Source of the DNA: an uncultured Lactobacillus sp.
GTDB taxonomy: Bacteria; Bacillota; Bacilli; Lactobacillales; Lactobacillaceae
DNA: 58,774 bases
Assembly (NCBI GenBank): GCA_946487795.1
Contig: CAMLUN010000003.1
Span: 1-58,774 of the forward strand
Reading direction: 5' to 3'
The position numbers and the translations under genes were made by a program. Below, piece after piece: positions 26,920 to 37,048 of the stretch. Positions within the stretch are counted from its first letter, which is position 1. The number at the start of each line of letters is the position of its first letter. The notes under the pieces are model-generated. The model saw only the letters and a list, made by a program, of their open reading frames with translations. It ran no database searches and was not told where the DNA came from.

Positions 26920-27849
26920 ATGAGTTTAGCTGTAGATGAAATTAATCAAATCCAATTTAATACTAAAATGCGTGGCTACAATCCAACTGAAGTGAATGAC
27001 TTTATTAAGGAAGTCGCACAAACAGTTCAGGAATTGACCGACCAGAATCGGGCGCTACAAGAAAAGGTCAAGGCCGATGAAAGCAAGCTGAAATACTTTA
27101 GTGAGTTAAAGGATTCACTGAATAAGTCAATTTTGGTTGCTCAAGAAGCTGCTGATAAGGTTAAGAACAATGCTAAGCGTGAAGCTGACATTATGGTGCG
27201 TGAAGCCCAAAAACAGGCAACTGACATTGTTTCAACAGCTAACGAAAAGGCTAATCAAATTGTTGAAAATACTGCAGAAGGGACTCGGAAGTTAACGTCA
27301 GAAACTAGTGACTTAAAGAAACAAACGCGGATCTTCCGTCAGCGGTTACAAGTAATGCTTGAATCTCAATTGGAAGTAGTTAAGAGTGACGAATGGGATA
27401 AGTTATTAGCCAACGATGATATTGATAAATATGGAGAAATTCAAAATATTTTAGGAACTCGTCTTGACAATAATTCGGGTGAAAGTGTAGAATCAACCTC
27501 AATTACAACTAGTGATTTTGAATCTGAAAGTACAACCGCTACCGTTGCGGACGAGACTACTTCAGGCAGTGTTGCAATTAAAAATAACGTTGCATCGGAT
27601 TCAGCTGTTACGTCAGACTCAGAGGTTGTTGTCAAATCAGAAGAAAGTGAAAGTGCTCCTGCTAGTTCTGCAGAGACAGTTTCCCTTAACTCACCGACCG
27701 ACTTTGCTTCAGCATTTGCCGATACTTCAGCGGTAGCGCAAAGTGATGAGAGTAAAGCAACCAATGATTCTGTTGCGTCTGCTTCTACCGAATCAAGCAA
27801 TAGTGAAGATGAGGGTGACACTGTTGTTGTTTTCCCAGATAATAACTAG
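26920..27849 (+). CDS. divIVA: Polar scaffold DivIVA
   Basis: The 309-residue coiled-coil protein senses negative membrane curvature at poles and septum. The N-terminal membrane-binding domain has the typical LAVDEINQIQFNTKMRGYNPTEVNDFI opening, split here between residues 3 and 30. The coiled coil runs to about 165. The last 120 residues are a low-complexity Ser/Thr/Glu/Val-rich tail that is long for the family. ATG 26920 is chosen because GGAGG (26907-26911) precedes it; an ATG at 26905 overlaps that site. It ends the division operon. Confidence 0.95.
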   Translation: MSLAVDEINQIQFNTKMRGYNPTEVNDFIKEVAQTVQELTDQNRALQEKVKADESKLKYFSELKDSLNKSILVAQEAADKVKNNAKREADIMVREAQKQATDIVSTANEKANQIVENTAEGTRKLTSETSDLKKQTRIFRQRLQVMLESQLEVVKSDEWDKLLANDDIDKYGEIQNILGTRLDNNSGESVESTSITTSDFESESTTATVADETTSGSVAIKNNVASDSAVTSDSEVVVKSEESESAPASSAETVSLNSPTDFASAFADTSAVAQSDESKATNDSVASASTESSNSEDEGDTVVVFPDNN

Positions 27850-27884
27850 TTGTTTAAATTAAATTGTAATAATTAATAACAAAA

Positions 27885-28115
27885 ACGTCGAAGGACATTA
27901 GTAGAACAAGAATGATTCAGCGAGTTAGCAAGTGGTGTGAGGCTAATATTTAGTATTGTTTTACTTGATCGGTCCCGAGTACCTGGTTGAATATTTAAAT
28001 CAGGTCGGTTCATTACCGTTAAGCAATGGTTGAGGGGATATTTGATTAACCAAATATCCTGAAAACGGGTGGTACCACGAAAAGCTTCGTCCCAGTGATG
28101 GGATGAAGTTTTTTT
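27885..28115 (+). promoter_or_regulatory. T-box riboswitch (tRNA-Ile) of ileS
   Basis: The T-box core GGGTGGTACCACG is at 28067-28079. Its TGGT bulge (28070-28073) can pair with the free ACCA-type end of an uncharged tRNA with discriminator A. Upstream, a stem I with GTTAGC/GCTAAT and a GGTG loop is seen. ATC at 27968-27970 is the likely specifier codon, matching isoleucine. The terminator helix is at 28085-28108 followed by seven T. Uncharged tRNA-Ile should favour the antiterminator and ileS expression. Confidence 0.92.
28085..28115 (+). terminator. Terminator arm of the ileS T-box
   Basis: CTTCGTCCCA and TGGGATGAAG (one G-U) with a GTGA loop are followed by seven T. The antiterminator competes for the left arm. 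Confidence 0.85.
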
Positions 28116-28151
28116 AGTTATTAATTGTTGATTGAGAAAGGAGAATTGCAT

Positions 28152-30947
28152 ATGCGAGTTAAAGATACATTAAACTTGGGTAAGACCAAGTTCCCGATGC
28201 GGGGAAAGTTACCAGTCACTGAAGCACAACGTGAAAGTGTTTGGGAAGAAAATAAAGTATATGAATTACGACAAAAATTAAATGAGGGGAAGCCAACGTT
28301 TATTCTTCACGATGGCCCTCCATACGCTAATGGTAATATTCACATTGGTCACGCCATGAATAAGATTTCTAAGGACTTTATCGTTCGTTACAAGTCAATG
28401 AGTGGCTTCCGTTCACCATATGTTCCTGGTTGGGATACTCACGGGTTGCCGATTGAACACCAATTGACGAAGGCCGGTTACGACCGGAAGAAGATGAGTC
28501 TAACAGAATTCCGTGACCTCTGTCGGAAGTATGCTTTGGAACAAGTTGACAAGCAACGCAAAGATTTCAAACGGTTAGGAGTTAGCGGTGACTGGAATCA
28601 CCCGTACCTAACTTTGGATAAGGAATTTGAGGCTGCACAAATTCGTGTCTTTGGTGAATTTGCTAAGAAGGGTCTTTTGTACCAAGCTAAGAAGCCAGTT
28701 TACTGGTCATGGTCATCTGAATCAGCATTAGCAGAAGCCGAAGTTGAATATCATGACGTCACTGCTAAAACAGCCTTCTTTGTTGAACAGGTTAAGGACG
28801 GTAAGGGTGTTCTTGATAGTGATACCTACCTAGTTGTCTGGACTACTACTCCATGGACCGTTCCAGCATCTGAAGCGGTAGCGGTAAATGCTAAGTTTGA
28901 CTACTCAGTTGTTAAACCAGCTAATGACGATCGGAAGTTTGTTGTTGCAACGGAACTTTTGGAAGGATTAGCAGAGAAACTTGGTTGGGACGACTACCAA
29001 GTAGTTAAGCATGTCGCCGGAAAGGATCTGGAAGGTTTAACTACTCAACACCCATACCTTGATCGTGAACTTTTGGTTGGGGTTGCTGATTACGTTACTG
29101 CTGATGCTGGTACCGGACTTGTTCACACCGCTCCGGGATATGGGGACGATGACTACAACTTTGGTAAAAAGTATGACTTGCCAATTTTCGGCCCAATTAA
29201 TGATCAAGGTGTCCTGACAAAGGAAAACGGTGACGACTTTGATGGTGTCTTCTACCAAAAAGCTGATGACATTTCACTGCAAAAGCTTGAAGATAATAAT
29301 GCTCTTCTTCTTGAAGAACCATTAAAGCACAGCTATCCATTCGATTGGCGGACAAAGAAGCCAATTATTTTCCGGGCAACAGATCAGTGGTTCGTATCCA
29401 TTGAAAAGATGCGTCAAAATATCTTAGATGCCTTAGAAAATGTTAAGTACCACCCAGAATGGGGTAAGGTTCGCCTTCGCAATATGATTAAGGATCGTGG
29501 CGACTGGGTAATTTCACGGCAACGTGTTTGGGGTGTACCACTGCCAATCTTCTACGCTGAAGATGGTACACCAATCATGGAAGAAGAAACGATTAATCAT
29601 GTTGCAGATCTCTTTAGAAAATATGGTTCTAATGTTTGGTTTGAACGTGATGCAAAGGATCTTCTCCCAGAAGGATACACTAACGAACATTCACCTCATG
29701 GTAAGTTTACTAAGGAAACCGATATTATGGATGTTTGGTTTGACTCTGGTTCTTCCCACCAAGGGGTTCTAACTGAACGGGATTACTTGACTTATCCAGC
29801 TGATCTTTACCTTGAAGGATCCGATCAGTATCGTGGTTGGTTCAATTCAAGCCTGATTACTAGTGTTGTTTGCTCTGGTCATGCTCCATATAAGGAAATC
29901 GTTTCTCAAGGATTTACCCTTGATAAGCGTGGTAACAAGATGAGTAAGTCACAGGGGAACGTTATCGATCCAAATAAGGTTGTCCAACAAATGGGTGCCG
30001 AAATTATTCGTCTTTGGGTAATGAGTGCTGATACTTCTGCTGATGTGCGGGTTTCAATGGGAACTTTCCAACAGATCTCAGAAGCATACCGAAAATTACG
30101 GAACACCTTCCGTTTCTTGCTTGCTAATACTAGTGATTTCAATGCAAGTGAAAATACTGTTTCCTACGAGTATATGAGTTCCGTAGATCAGTACATGCTC
30201 GTTAAGCTTAATCATTTCCTTGAAAAGATGCGAGCTGATTTTGATAACTATGACTTCCTTGATGCTTACCGGTTATTAATTAACTTTGTTAACAATGATT
30301 TATCAGCCTTCTACATGAACGTGGCAAAGGATGTTCTCTACATTGAACCTGAGAATTCACAAACCCGGCGTTCAATGCAAACGGTCTTCTATGACATCTT
30401 GTTAACAATGGTTAAGCTGCTTACTCCAATCTTGCCACACACAACTGAAGAAGTTTGGAGCTACATGAACGAACCGGAAGAATTTGTTCAATTGACTGAA
30501 ATCCCAGAAGTACGCCACTTTGATGGTGAAGAAGGACTGTTAGATAAGTGGTCTGAATTTATGGGAGTTCGTTCACACGTCTTGAAGAGTTTGGAAGAGG
30601 CACGGAACGCTAAGATGATTGGTAAGTCATTAGAAGCTCAAGTTGACCTTTACGTGAATGAACACAATAAGGAACTATTAGAGAGTCTTGATGCCTATGT
30701 CCAATTATTATTGGGCGTTTCAAAGCTTAATCTTCATTCTCTTGATGAAGCGGCTGCAGATGCTGATCAATACAATGATGGGATTGCAGTTAAGGTAAGT
30801 GTTGCCCCAGGTGAAACCTGTCAACGGTGCCGGATGGTTAAGGAAGATGTTGGTTCAGATCCAGCTTACCCAACCCTCTGTGCTCGTTGTGCCAAGGTAG
30901 TTCGGGAAAGCTTCCCAGAAACAGTTGATGAAGGCTTAGAAAAATAG
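28152..30947 (+). CDS. ileS: Isoleucine-tRNA ligase
   Basis: The 931-residue class I synthetase charges tRNA-Ile. The HIGH motif is HIGH at 64-67, and KMSKS is at 596-600. The CP1 editing domain lies between them ([16 protein letters not shown]). The C-terminal zinc finger uses Cys890, Cys893, Cys910 and Cys913. The FPMRG opening and zinc finger mark the bacterial type. I chose ATG 28152 with AAAGGAGAATTGCAT upstream. Expression is set by the T-box before it, and a terminator follows. Confidence 0.98.
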   Translation: MRVKDTLNLGKTKFPMRGKLPVTEAQRESVWEENKVYELRQKLNEGKPTFILHDGPPYANGNIHIGHAMNKISKDFIVRYKSMSGFRSPYVPGWDTHGLPIEHQLTKAGYDRKKMSLTEFRDLCRKYALEQVDKQRKDFKRLGVSGDWNHPYLTLDKEFEAAQIRVFGEFAKKGLLYQAKKPVYWSWSSESALAEAEVEYHDVTAKTAFFVEQVKDGKGVLDSDTYLVVWTTTPWTVPASEAVAVNAKFDYSVVKPANDDRKFVVATELLEGLAEKLGWDDYQVVKHVAGKDLEGLTTQHPYLDRELLVGVADYVTADAGTGLVHTAPGYGDDDYNFGKKYDLPIFGPINDQGVLTKENGDDFDGVFYQKADDISLQKLEDNNALLLEEPLKHSYPFDWRTKKPIIFRATDQWFVSIEKMRQNILDALENVKYHPEWGKVRLRNMIKDRGDWVISRQRVWGVPLPIFYAEDGTPIMEEETINHVADLFRKYGSNVWFERDAKDLLPEGYTNEHSPHGKFTKETDIMDVWFDSGSSHQGVLTERDYLTYPADLYLEGSDQYRGWFNSSLITSVVCSGHAPYKEIVSQGFTLDKRGNKMSKSQGNVIDPNKVVQQMGAEIIRLWVMSADTSADVRVSMGTFQQISEAYRKLRNTFRFLLANTSDFNASENTVSYEYMSSVDQYMLVKLNHFLEKMRADFDNYDFLDAYRLLINFVNNDLSAFYMNVAKDVLYIEPENSQTRRSMQTVFYDILLTMVKLLTPILPHTTEEVWSYMNEPEEFVQLTEIPEVRHFDGEEGLLDKWSEFMGVRSHVLKSLEEARNAKMIGKSLEAQVDLYVNEHNKELLESLDAYVQLLLGVSKLNLHSLDEAAADADQYNDGIAVKVSVAPGETCQRCRMVKEDVGSDPAYPTLCARCAKVVRESFPETVDEGLEK

Positions 30948-30982
30948 TTGCCCATCAATGACAAACCCCTAGTTAGCGTTGT

Positions 30983-31022
30983 AAAATACCAAGTGACGTT
31001 TATGTTGCTTGGTATTTTTTAT
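30983..31022 (+). terminator. Terminator of ileS
   Basis: AAATACCAAG pairs with CTTGGTATTT and six T follow. It ends 15 nt before the next start. Confidence 0.85.
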
Positions 31023-31036
31023 TGTAGGTGAAATTA

Positions 31037-31252
31037 ATGTTACAAGGCACAGTCAAAAGTTTTGATCGTGAAAAGGGGTGGGGATTTATTGATGTTCCCC
31101 ATGAAGGTGAAATTTTCGTTCATTATACGGGAATTGAAGGCCACGGCTTAAGGATCTTGACCCCAGGAGAACGGGTTGCGTTAGTTATTGTTCAAGGAAA
31201 ACGCGGACCACAAGCGGCACATGTTCAGCGACTCAGTAAGCGAGGCTATTAA
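31037..31252 (+). CDS. Cold-shock-domain protein
   Basis: The 71-residue single cold-shock domain binds single-stranded RNA or DNA. RNP1 appears as KGWGFI and RNP2 as IFVHY. Compared with standard CspA/CspB proteins it has Ser-Phe-Asp in place of Trp-Phe-Asn after GTVK, so it is a divergent member. ATG 31037 follows TAGGTGAAATTA. A GTG at 31028 is also in frame. It lies one base from the Nudix gene, so they are probably co-transcribed. Confidence 0.85.
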   Translation: MLQGTVKSFDREKGWGFIDVPHEGEIFVHYTGIEGHGLRILTPGERVALVIVQGKRGPQAAHVQRLSKRGY

Positions 31253-31253
31253 A

Positions 31254-31805
31254 ATGAATTTTGAAGAAAAAACATTAAGTGAGAAGAATGTTTTCGATGG
31301 TAAATTGATTAAAGTTGCTGTTGAAGAGGTCGAAACTCCAAAAGGTTTAAAAGCACAACGAGAAATTGTTCATCATGCTCCAGCAGTGGCAATTCTGGCG
31401 TTAACTGCTGATCACAAAATGATTTTGGAAAAGCAATGGCGCTCGCCAATTCATGATACGACCTTGGAAATTCCTGCAGGAAAGGTTGATTCACGTGATA
31501 GTCGTGATGCCCTTCATGCTGCTAAACGTGAATTAAATGAAGAGACCCGTCTTAAGGCAGGGACGATCAAGAAAATTTCATCATTTTACACATCGGTTGG
31601 GGTTCTGGATGAATTTATGACACTCTACTTAGCAACAGATCTCACACCGGTGGAAAATAAACTGCCTCAGGACCGTGATGAGCAACTAGTATTAGAAAAG
31701 GTGACCCTTGATGAAGCGTTAAAGATGATTGATGAAGGACAAATTGAGGACGCCAAGACGATTATGGCAATTTATTATTGGCGAGGGATGACCAACCATG
31801 GATAA
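31254..31805 (+). CDS. nudF: Nudix hydrolase, ADP-ribose pyrophosphatase type
   Basis: The 183-residue protein resembles ADP-ribose pyrophosphatases, which split ADP-ribose into AMP and ribose 5-phosphate. The Nudix box reads GKVDSRDSRDALHAAKRELNEE, split as GKVD at its start and RELNEE as metal-binding core. It is two residues longer than the classic spacing. The preceding PAG and the later TSVGVLDEFMTLY fit the subfamily. The start ATG 31254 has GCGAGG upstream. It overlaps the next gene by eight bases. Confidence 0.88.
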   Translation: MNFEEKTLSEKNVFDGKLIKVAVEEVETPKGLKAQREIVHHAPAVAILALTADHKMILEKQWRSPIHDTTLEIPAGKVDSRDSRDALHAAKRELNEETRLKAGTIKKISSFYTSVGVLDEFMTLYLATDLTPVENKLPQDRDEQLVLEKVTLDEALKMIDEGQIEDAKTIMAIYYWRGMTNHG

Positions 31806-32049
31806 GGATCCGCAAAATAATAATGAACGGCTGACGCGTCAACAGTATCGTCAGCAACATACGACCGTTTCCAATGATAGTGAAGATGAACAACAGCCTT
31901 TTCGGTCTCGGGTTGATCAGAAAATCGAACAGGAACAGCTAACCAATGAGCAGAAGATGCAGCGGCTACGAAAACGGTTAAACATTGCCATTATTAGCTT
32001 AGTAGTCGCAATTATAATCGTTTATTTAATTTTATTTTTTGTAAAGTAA
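31798..32049 (+). CDS. Small single-pass membrane protein, unknown
   Basis: The 83-residue protein has a highly charged, Gln-rich N-terminal region (1-60) and one C-terminal membrane helix (about 63-81, AIISLVVAIIIVYLILFF). It has no signal peptide, so the charged part is probably cytoplasmic. It overlaps the Nudix gene and lies 11 nt before mtnN, so translation looks coupled. No function is recognised. Confidence 0.82.
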   Translation: MDKDPQNNNERLTRQQYRQQHTTVSNDSEDEQQPFRSRVDQKIEQEQLTNEQKMQRLRKRLNIAIISLVVAIIIVYLILFFVK

Positions 32050-32060
32050 GGATGAAGAGA

Positions 32061-32756
32061 ATGAAGTTTGGAATTATTTGTGCAATGCCCGAAGAAATTA
32101 AGGAATTGACGGCAGCATTAGAGAATGAACAGGTAAAGGAAATCGGTGGCAAAAAGTATTATTCTGGACAAATTGATAACCAGAATGTTATTTTAGTTGA
32201 ATCCGGCATTGGTAAGGTTGAAGCTGGGATTACAACAGAGCACCTAATTACAGATTTTGGAGTAGATGTAGTAATTAACTCTGGCTCTGCAGGTGGAATT
32301 GGTCAAGGACTCCATGTTGGCGATGTTGTTATTTCTAGTGAAACTGCCTACCATGATGTTGATGTACGGGCATTTGACTATGTTTATGGTCAGTTACCAG
32401 GGAAAGAACCCCGGTTTAAAGCATCTGCAAAGTGGGGACAAGCCATTGAAAAGGCTGGTGAAAAGACTGGCTTAAATATTAAACGCGGGCTAATCGTTTC
32501 AGGTGATCAATTTATTGCTAGTAAGGATGCAATTCAAGAGATCCTTCACTACTTCCCTGATGCATTATCAAGTGAAATGGAAGGGGCAGCTGTCGGACAG
32601 GTTGCAACTGATCATGATGTTCCGTACGTTGTTGTTCGAGCAATGTCTGATACTGGAGACGAAGATGCCGGAGTTAGTTTTGATGAATTTATTATCGATG
32701 CTGGTAAACGTTCCGCCAAGATGTTATTACAACTCTTTGCGGATTTGAATAAATAG
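32061..32756 (+). CDS. mtnN: 5'-methylthioadenosine/S-adenosylhomocysteine nucleosidase
   Basis: The 231-residue enzyme removes adenine from MTA and SAH and so recycles by-products of SAM-dependent reactions. The opening GIICAMPEEI supplies the catalytic Glu near position 12. SSEMEGAAVGQVA and AMSDTGDEDA give the substrate Glu and the catalytic Asp. ATG 32061 is chosen because AAGGA ends 8 nt before it. An earlier in-frame ATG at 32052 overlaps that site. It is in one operon with the cysteine desulfurase gene. Confidence 0.96.
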   Translation: MKFGIICAMPEEIKELTAALENEQVKEIGGKKYYSGQIDNQNVILVESGIGKVEAGITTEHLITDFGVDVVINSGSAGGIGQGLHVGDVVISSETAYHDVDVRAFDYVYGQLPGKEPRFKASAKWGQAIEKAGEKTGLNIKRGLIVSGDQFIASKDAIQEILHYFPDALSSEMEGAAVGQVATDHDVPYVVVRAMSDTGDEDAGVSFDEFIIDAGKRSAKMLLQLFADLNK

Positions 32757-32771
32757 GGAGGCACATGAAGA

Positions 32772-33938
32772 GTGAGTGAAGTATATTTTGATAATGCAGC
32801 AACAACACCAATGACCAAGCCGGTGATTGATGAGCTGATAAAGCAAACGGAAAATACCTGGGGGAATGCTTCAACGGGGTATTCTTACGGTCGTCACTCC
32901 AAGCTAGTCCTTGAAAACAGTCGTCACGTAATTGCTCAAAGTATTAACGCTAAGGATGAGGAAATCGTCTTTACCAGTGGTGGAACCGAAAGCGATAATA
33001 CCGCAATAATTCAAACAGCATTAACGCGACAAAATCTTGGCAAGCACATTATTACCACCGCGATTGAGCATGAAGCAATTTTGAAGCCACTACATTATTT
33101 AGAATCATTAGGATTTGATGTCACCTACCTGCCAGTTGATAAGAATGGCAATATTTCGTTAGCAGATTTTAAGGCAGCCTTACGTGATGATACGATTCTT
33201 GTGTCAATCATGATGGGAAATAATGAAGTCGGTAGTCGGATGCCGATTCATGAAATTGGTGAAATTTTAAAGGATCACCAAGCATGGTTCCATACCGACG
33301 CTGTTCAAGCTTATGGACTCTTGCCGATCGATGTTGAGGCTGATCACATTGACCTTATGTCAACCTCAGCCCATAAGTTGAATGGTCCTAAGATGGTTGG
33401 CTTTCTGTATCGTCGCGACGGGATTAGTTTCCCTAGCTTTGTTCGCGGTGGTGATCAGGAAACAAAACGCCGTGCGGGAACCGAGAATGTTCCAGCCATC
33501 GCGGCGTTTGCTAAGGCGGTTTCCATTGATACCCCTGAGGAAAAGCAAAAGCGTCAAGAACGTTATTATCACTTTAAGCAGTTAATCGTTAAGCGGTTAA
33601 CGGATGCTGGAGTTGACTTTGAGGTCAATGGACAACTAGACCCTCATGCTCTTAACCATGTTCTTAATTTATGGTTTAAGGGGATTTCTACCTATGTAAT
33701 GCAAACCGATCTTGACCTTGCTGGCTATGCCGTTTCGGGTGGTTCTGCATGTACTGCCGGAAGCATTGAGCCTTCTCATGTATTAACCGCGATGTTTGGT
33801 AAGGATAGTCCGCGAATTAGTGAGTCAATTCGGATTAGCTTTGGGGCATTAAACACTGAAGAAGAGGTTAATGGCTTAGTGGATGCGATCATTGAAATTG
33901 TTAATAAGCTAAAAAATATTAAAGGAGTTGAGGACTAA
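32772..33938 (+). CDS. iscS: Cysteine desulfurase (IscS/NifS type)
   Basis: The 388-residue PLP enzyme takes sulfur from cysteine as a persulfide. The PLP lysine is Lys202 in SAHKLNGP. The catalytic Cys is Cys327 in GGSACTAGS. The start is GTG, with GGGAGG 9 nt upstream. It overlaps DUF1831 by one base, and mnmA follows, so its likely job is sulfur supply for tRNA 2-thiouridine (the YrvO role in Bacillus). No suf genes are in the window. Confidence 0.93.
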   Translation: MSEVYFDNAATTPMTKPVIDELIKQTENTWGNASTGYSYGRHSKLVLENSRHVIAQSINAKDEEIVFTSGGTESDNTAIIQTALTRQNLGKHIITTAIEHEAILKPLHYLESLGFDVTYLPVDKNGNISLADFKAALRDDTILVSIMMGNNEVGSRMPIHEIGEILKDHQAWFHTDAVQAYGLLPIDVEADHIDLMSTSAHKLNGPKMVGFLYRRDGISFPSFVRGGDQETKRRAGTENVPAIAAFAKAVSIDTPEEKQKRQERYYHFKQLIVKRLTDAGVDFEVNGQLDPHALNHVLNLWFKGISTYVMQTDLDLAGYAVSGGSACTAGSIEPSHVLTAMFGKDSPRISESIRISFGALNTEEEVNGLVDAIIEIVNKLKNIKGVED

Positions 33939-34285
33939 TGCAGTTTGTAAAAACAGTTCAACTTCAAGGGGATTCAGACAAGTATTCAATTAGTCCCGAC
34001 ATTAAACGATACACTTTAATTGATTTAGGGTTTGAAGAAACCAAACGCGGAAACTTTGAATATGTTGGAAGCGTTGATACTGACAACCCATTTAACCCGG
34101 TTGCTAAACTCCGGATCCTGATCTCTGCTGACCTAACTGGGTTTAAAATGGAAACTGTTACCGGGAACGGAATGCGGAAAATTAACATCTTTACTCATCC
34201 GCGCGCCAAGGAATTTGTTGAGCAGTATCATTTTATTTTAAAAGAAATGCTTAAACGGAATGTTTTTTTAGTAACAAAAGGGTAA
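33938..34285 (+). CDS. DUF1831 family protein
   Basis: The 115-residue cytoplasmic protein has no membrane segment and matches DUF1831 proteins of lactobacilli in length and in the RYTLIDLGFEETKRGNFEY block. It contains no cysteine, so it cannot carry persulfide sulfur itself. Its place between iscS (coupled, TAATG) and mnmA suggests a helper role in tRNA thiolation, which is inference from context. Confidence 0.85.
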   Translation: MQFVKTVQLQGDSDKYSISPDIKRYTLIDLGFEETKRGNFEYVGSVDTDNPFNPVAKLRILISADLTGFKMETVTGNGMRKINIFTHPRAKEFVEQYHFILKEMLKRNVFLVTKG

Positions 34286-34309
34286 ATTAATGCAGTAGTT
34301 GGCAAGTTT

Positions 34310-34318
34310 TGATACAAT
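34310..34318 (+). promoter_or_regulatory. Candidate extended -10 before mnmA
   Basis: TGATACAAT carries TG plus hexamer TACAAT (34313-34318). The -35 is not clear. It sits in the 107-nt gap before mnmA. Confidence 0.35.
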
Positions 34319-34389
34319 AGTTCACACTGGTAACATGCGACCTTCTATCGTAGATTGTTCCAGAATCTATTTGAAATGATGGTGATTAA

Positions 34390-35526
<1,137 letters not shown>

Positions 35527-35546
35527 ACATAAAAAATAATGCAAAG

Positions 35547-35590
35547 TAGGGAAGATACCGTTATTAGTATATAGGTGGTATACTTCCCTA
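35547..35590 (+). repeat. Hairpin after mnmA
   Basis: TAGGGAAG-ATACC and GGTATACTTCCCTA form a 13-bp stem with a single bulge and a 17-nt loop. No clear T-run follows. It probably ends or stabilises the mnmA message. Confidence 0.5.
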
Positions 35591-35607
35591 TACATATTAA
35601 GAAAAGT

Positions 35608-35638
35608 TTGGAACACGACGATTATTTTTTGTTAAAAT
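35608..35638 (+). promoter_or_regulatory. Candidate promoter of the histidine-phosphatase operon
   Basis: TTGGAA (35608-35613), a 19-nt spacer and TAAAAT (35633-35638) with TG at 35630-35631. The extended -10 may compensate for the long spacer. Confidence 0.45.
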
Positions 35639-35659
35639 AGAGGAAAAAGGTCGAATAAT

Positions 35660-36316
35660 ATGACTAAAGTTTACTTAATCCGTCACGGAAAAACACAATG
35701 GAATCTTGAATCTCGTTACCAGGGTGCTAACGGTGATTCGCCATTACTTGATCAAAGTTATAAGGAAATTGAATTACTAGCGGAATCGTTAAAAAATGTT
35801 CCAATTAATCACGTCTATGCTAGTCCGTTGAAACGTGCTCGGGTAACGGCAATGACATTATTACAGCACCTTAATCGACCGGTTCCTCTAACAATTGATA
35901 GTCGGTTAAAAGAATTTAATCTGGGAAAGATGGAGGGGATGCATTTTGATGCGGTTGCTGAAAAGTGGCCTGATGTGTTAAAAAATTTCCGCCATCATCC
36001 TGATAAATATGATAGTTCTATCGTAGAAAGTGAAAGCTTTGCACAAGTTATTAACCGCATGGGAGCAGCCATCAAAGAGTTTTGTCGGAATGATCCGCAT
36101 GGGACAATTTTAATTGTTTCACATGGGGCAGCTCTGAATGCTAGTATTAATGCGCTTGTGGGAACCCCTCTCGCACACTTGAAAGATCGTGGTGGCCTTA
36201 GTAACACTTCTACTACCATTCTGACTACAGATGATGCTGAACATTTTGAACTGGAAAAGTGGAATGATACTTCATACTTGCATAAGGCTAATGTTGATCC
36301 GACTGATACAATCTGA
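35660..36316 (+). CDS. Histidine phosphatase family protein (phosphoglycerate-mutase-like)
   Basis: The 218-residue protein carries the RHG signature at residues 8-10 (LIRHGKTQWN) with catalytic His9. The second-half His occurs in IVSHGAAL. It is shorter than dPGM-type glycolytic mutases, so a phosphatase role on a small metabolite is likelier than glycolysis. Context with a TPR protein and recD2 does not indicate the substrate. Confidence 0.9.
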   Translation: MTKVYLIRHGKTQWNLESRYQGANGDSPLLDQSYKEIELLAESLKNVPINHVYASPLKRARVTAMTLLQHLNRPVPLTIDSRLKEFNLGKMEGMHFDAVAEKWPDVLKNFRHHPDKYDSSIVESESFAQVINRMGAAIKEFCRNDPHGTILIVSHGAALNASINALVGTPLAHLKDRGGLSNTSTTILTTDDAEHFELEKWNDTSYLHKANVDPTDTI

Positions 36317-36331
36317 GGAGAGTGAATTTAA

Positions 36332-37024
36332 ATGACAGAACAACAGACTAATCGTGAAGAACAAAAGAAGCAAACAGAACGTTTAGTGCATAAGTTAATT
36401 ACTGCAATCGATGAATCCCCTGATAAAGCTAATAACTATTATGATTTAGGTTCATTATTAACTCGTCTTCAGGACTATGCTCAAGCTGAAGAACTATTTA
36501 TGAAGGCTTTAGGGATCTTTGAGGCAAAGGGTGATCAGGAAGCCCAAAACCTATTAAATTACGGGCTTGGAAACCTATATTATGAGGTCGGTAAAGTTGA
36601 TCAAGCCATTAAGCTTTACAACAAGATTGATGATAAAAAATTGAAGGCTGATTCTTATCTGATGCTTGCCCAAAGCTACAGTAAGAAAAAGCAGTATAAG
36701 CAGGTTGTTGCTTATGGTTTAACAGCTCATGAATTACGACCGGAAGATCCGGAAATTGATCAAGCTCTGGGAGACGCTCTTCTTGCTCTGGGTGAATTTA
36801 AGCAGGCTGCATCATACTATGATGCCATTTTGAAGCACCACCCTGGTCGAGCAGATACACAATTTAACCGTGGATTGGTAGCAATGGTCCTTGGAGAACC
36901 ATATAAGGATTATTTGAATCAGGCACGGCAGCTTGACTTAGATTACTACACTAAGAGTGAAAAGCGGATTGCTGAAATTGAAAAAACGTTACAAGCAACG
37001 CAGAAACCGCAAAATGATAAATAA
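36332..37024 (+). CDS. TPR repeat protein
   Basis: The 230-residue protein is built of about five tetratricopeptide repeats, for example the segments NYYDLGSLLTRLQDYAQAEE, LNYGLGNLYYEVGKVDQAI and DALLALGEFKQAASYYDAIL. It has no signal peptide or membrane helix, so it is a cytoplasmic scaffold. The start follows GAGGAGAGTG. It lies 15 nt after the phosphatase and 24 nt before recD2. In Firmicutes a TPR gene often precedes recD2, with no known role. Confidence 0.9.
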   Translation: MTEQQTNREEQKKQTERLVHKLITAIDESPDKANNYYDLGSLLTRLQDYAQAEELFMKALGIFEAKGDQEAQNLLNYGLGNLYYEVGKVDQAIKLYNKIDDKKLKADSYLMLAQSYSKKKQYKQVVAYGLTAHELRPEDPEIDQALGDALLALGEFKQAASYYDAILKHHPGRADTQFNRGLVAMVLGEPYKDYLNQARQLDLDYYTKSEKRIAEIEKTLQATQKPQNDK

Positions 37025-37048
37025 TAAATTTAAGGAAGGATGACTTTC

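Noticed and set aside
27441..27821. 126-codon frame antisense to the divIVA tail
   Set aside because: It is a by-product of the repetitive Ser/Glu codons of the DivIVA tail. It has no ribosome site and encodes a low-complexity product.
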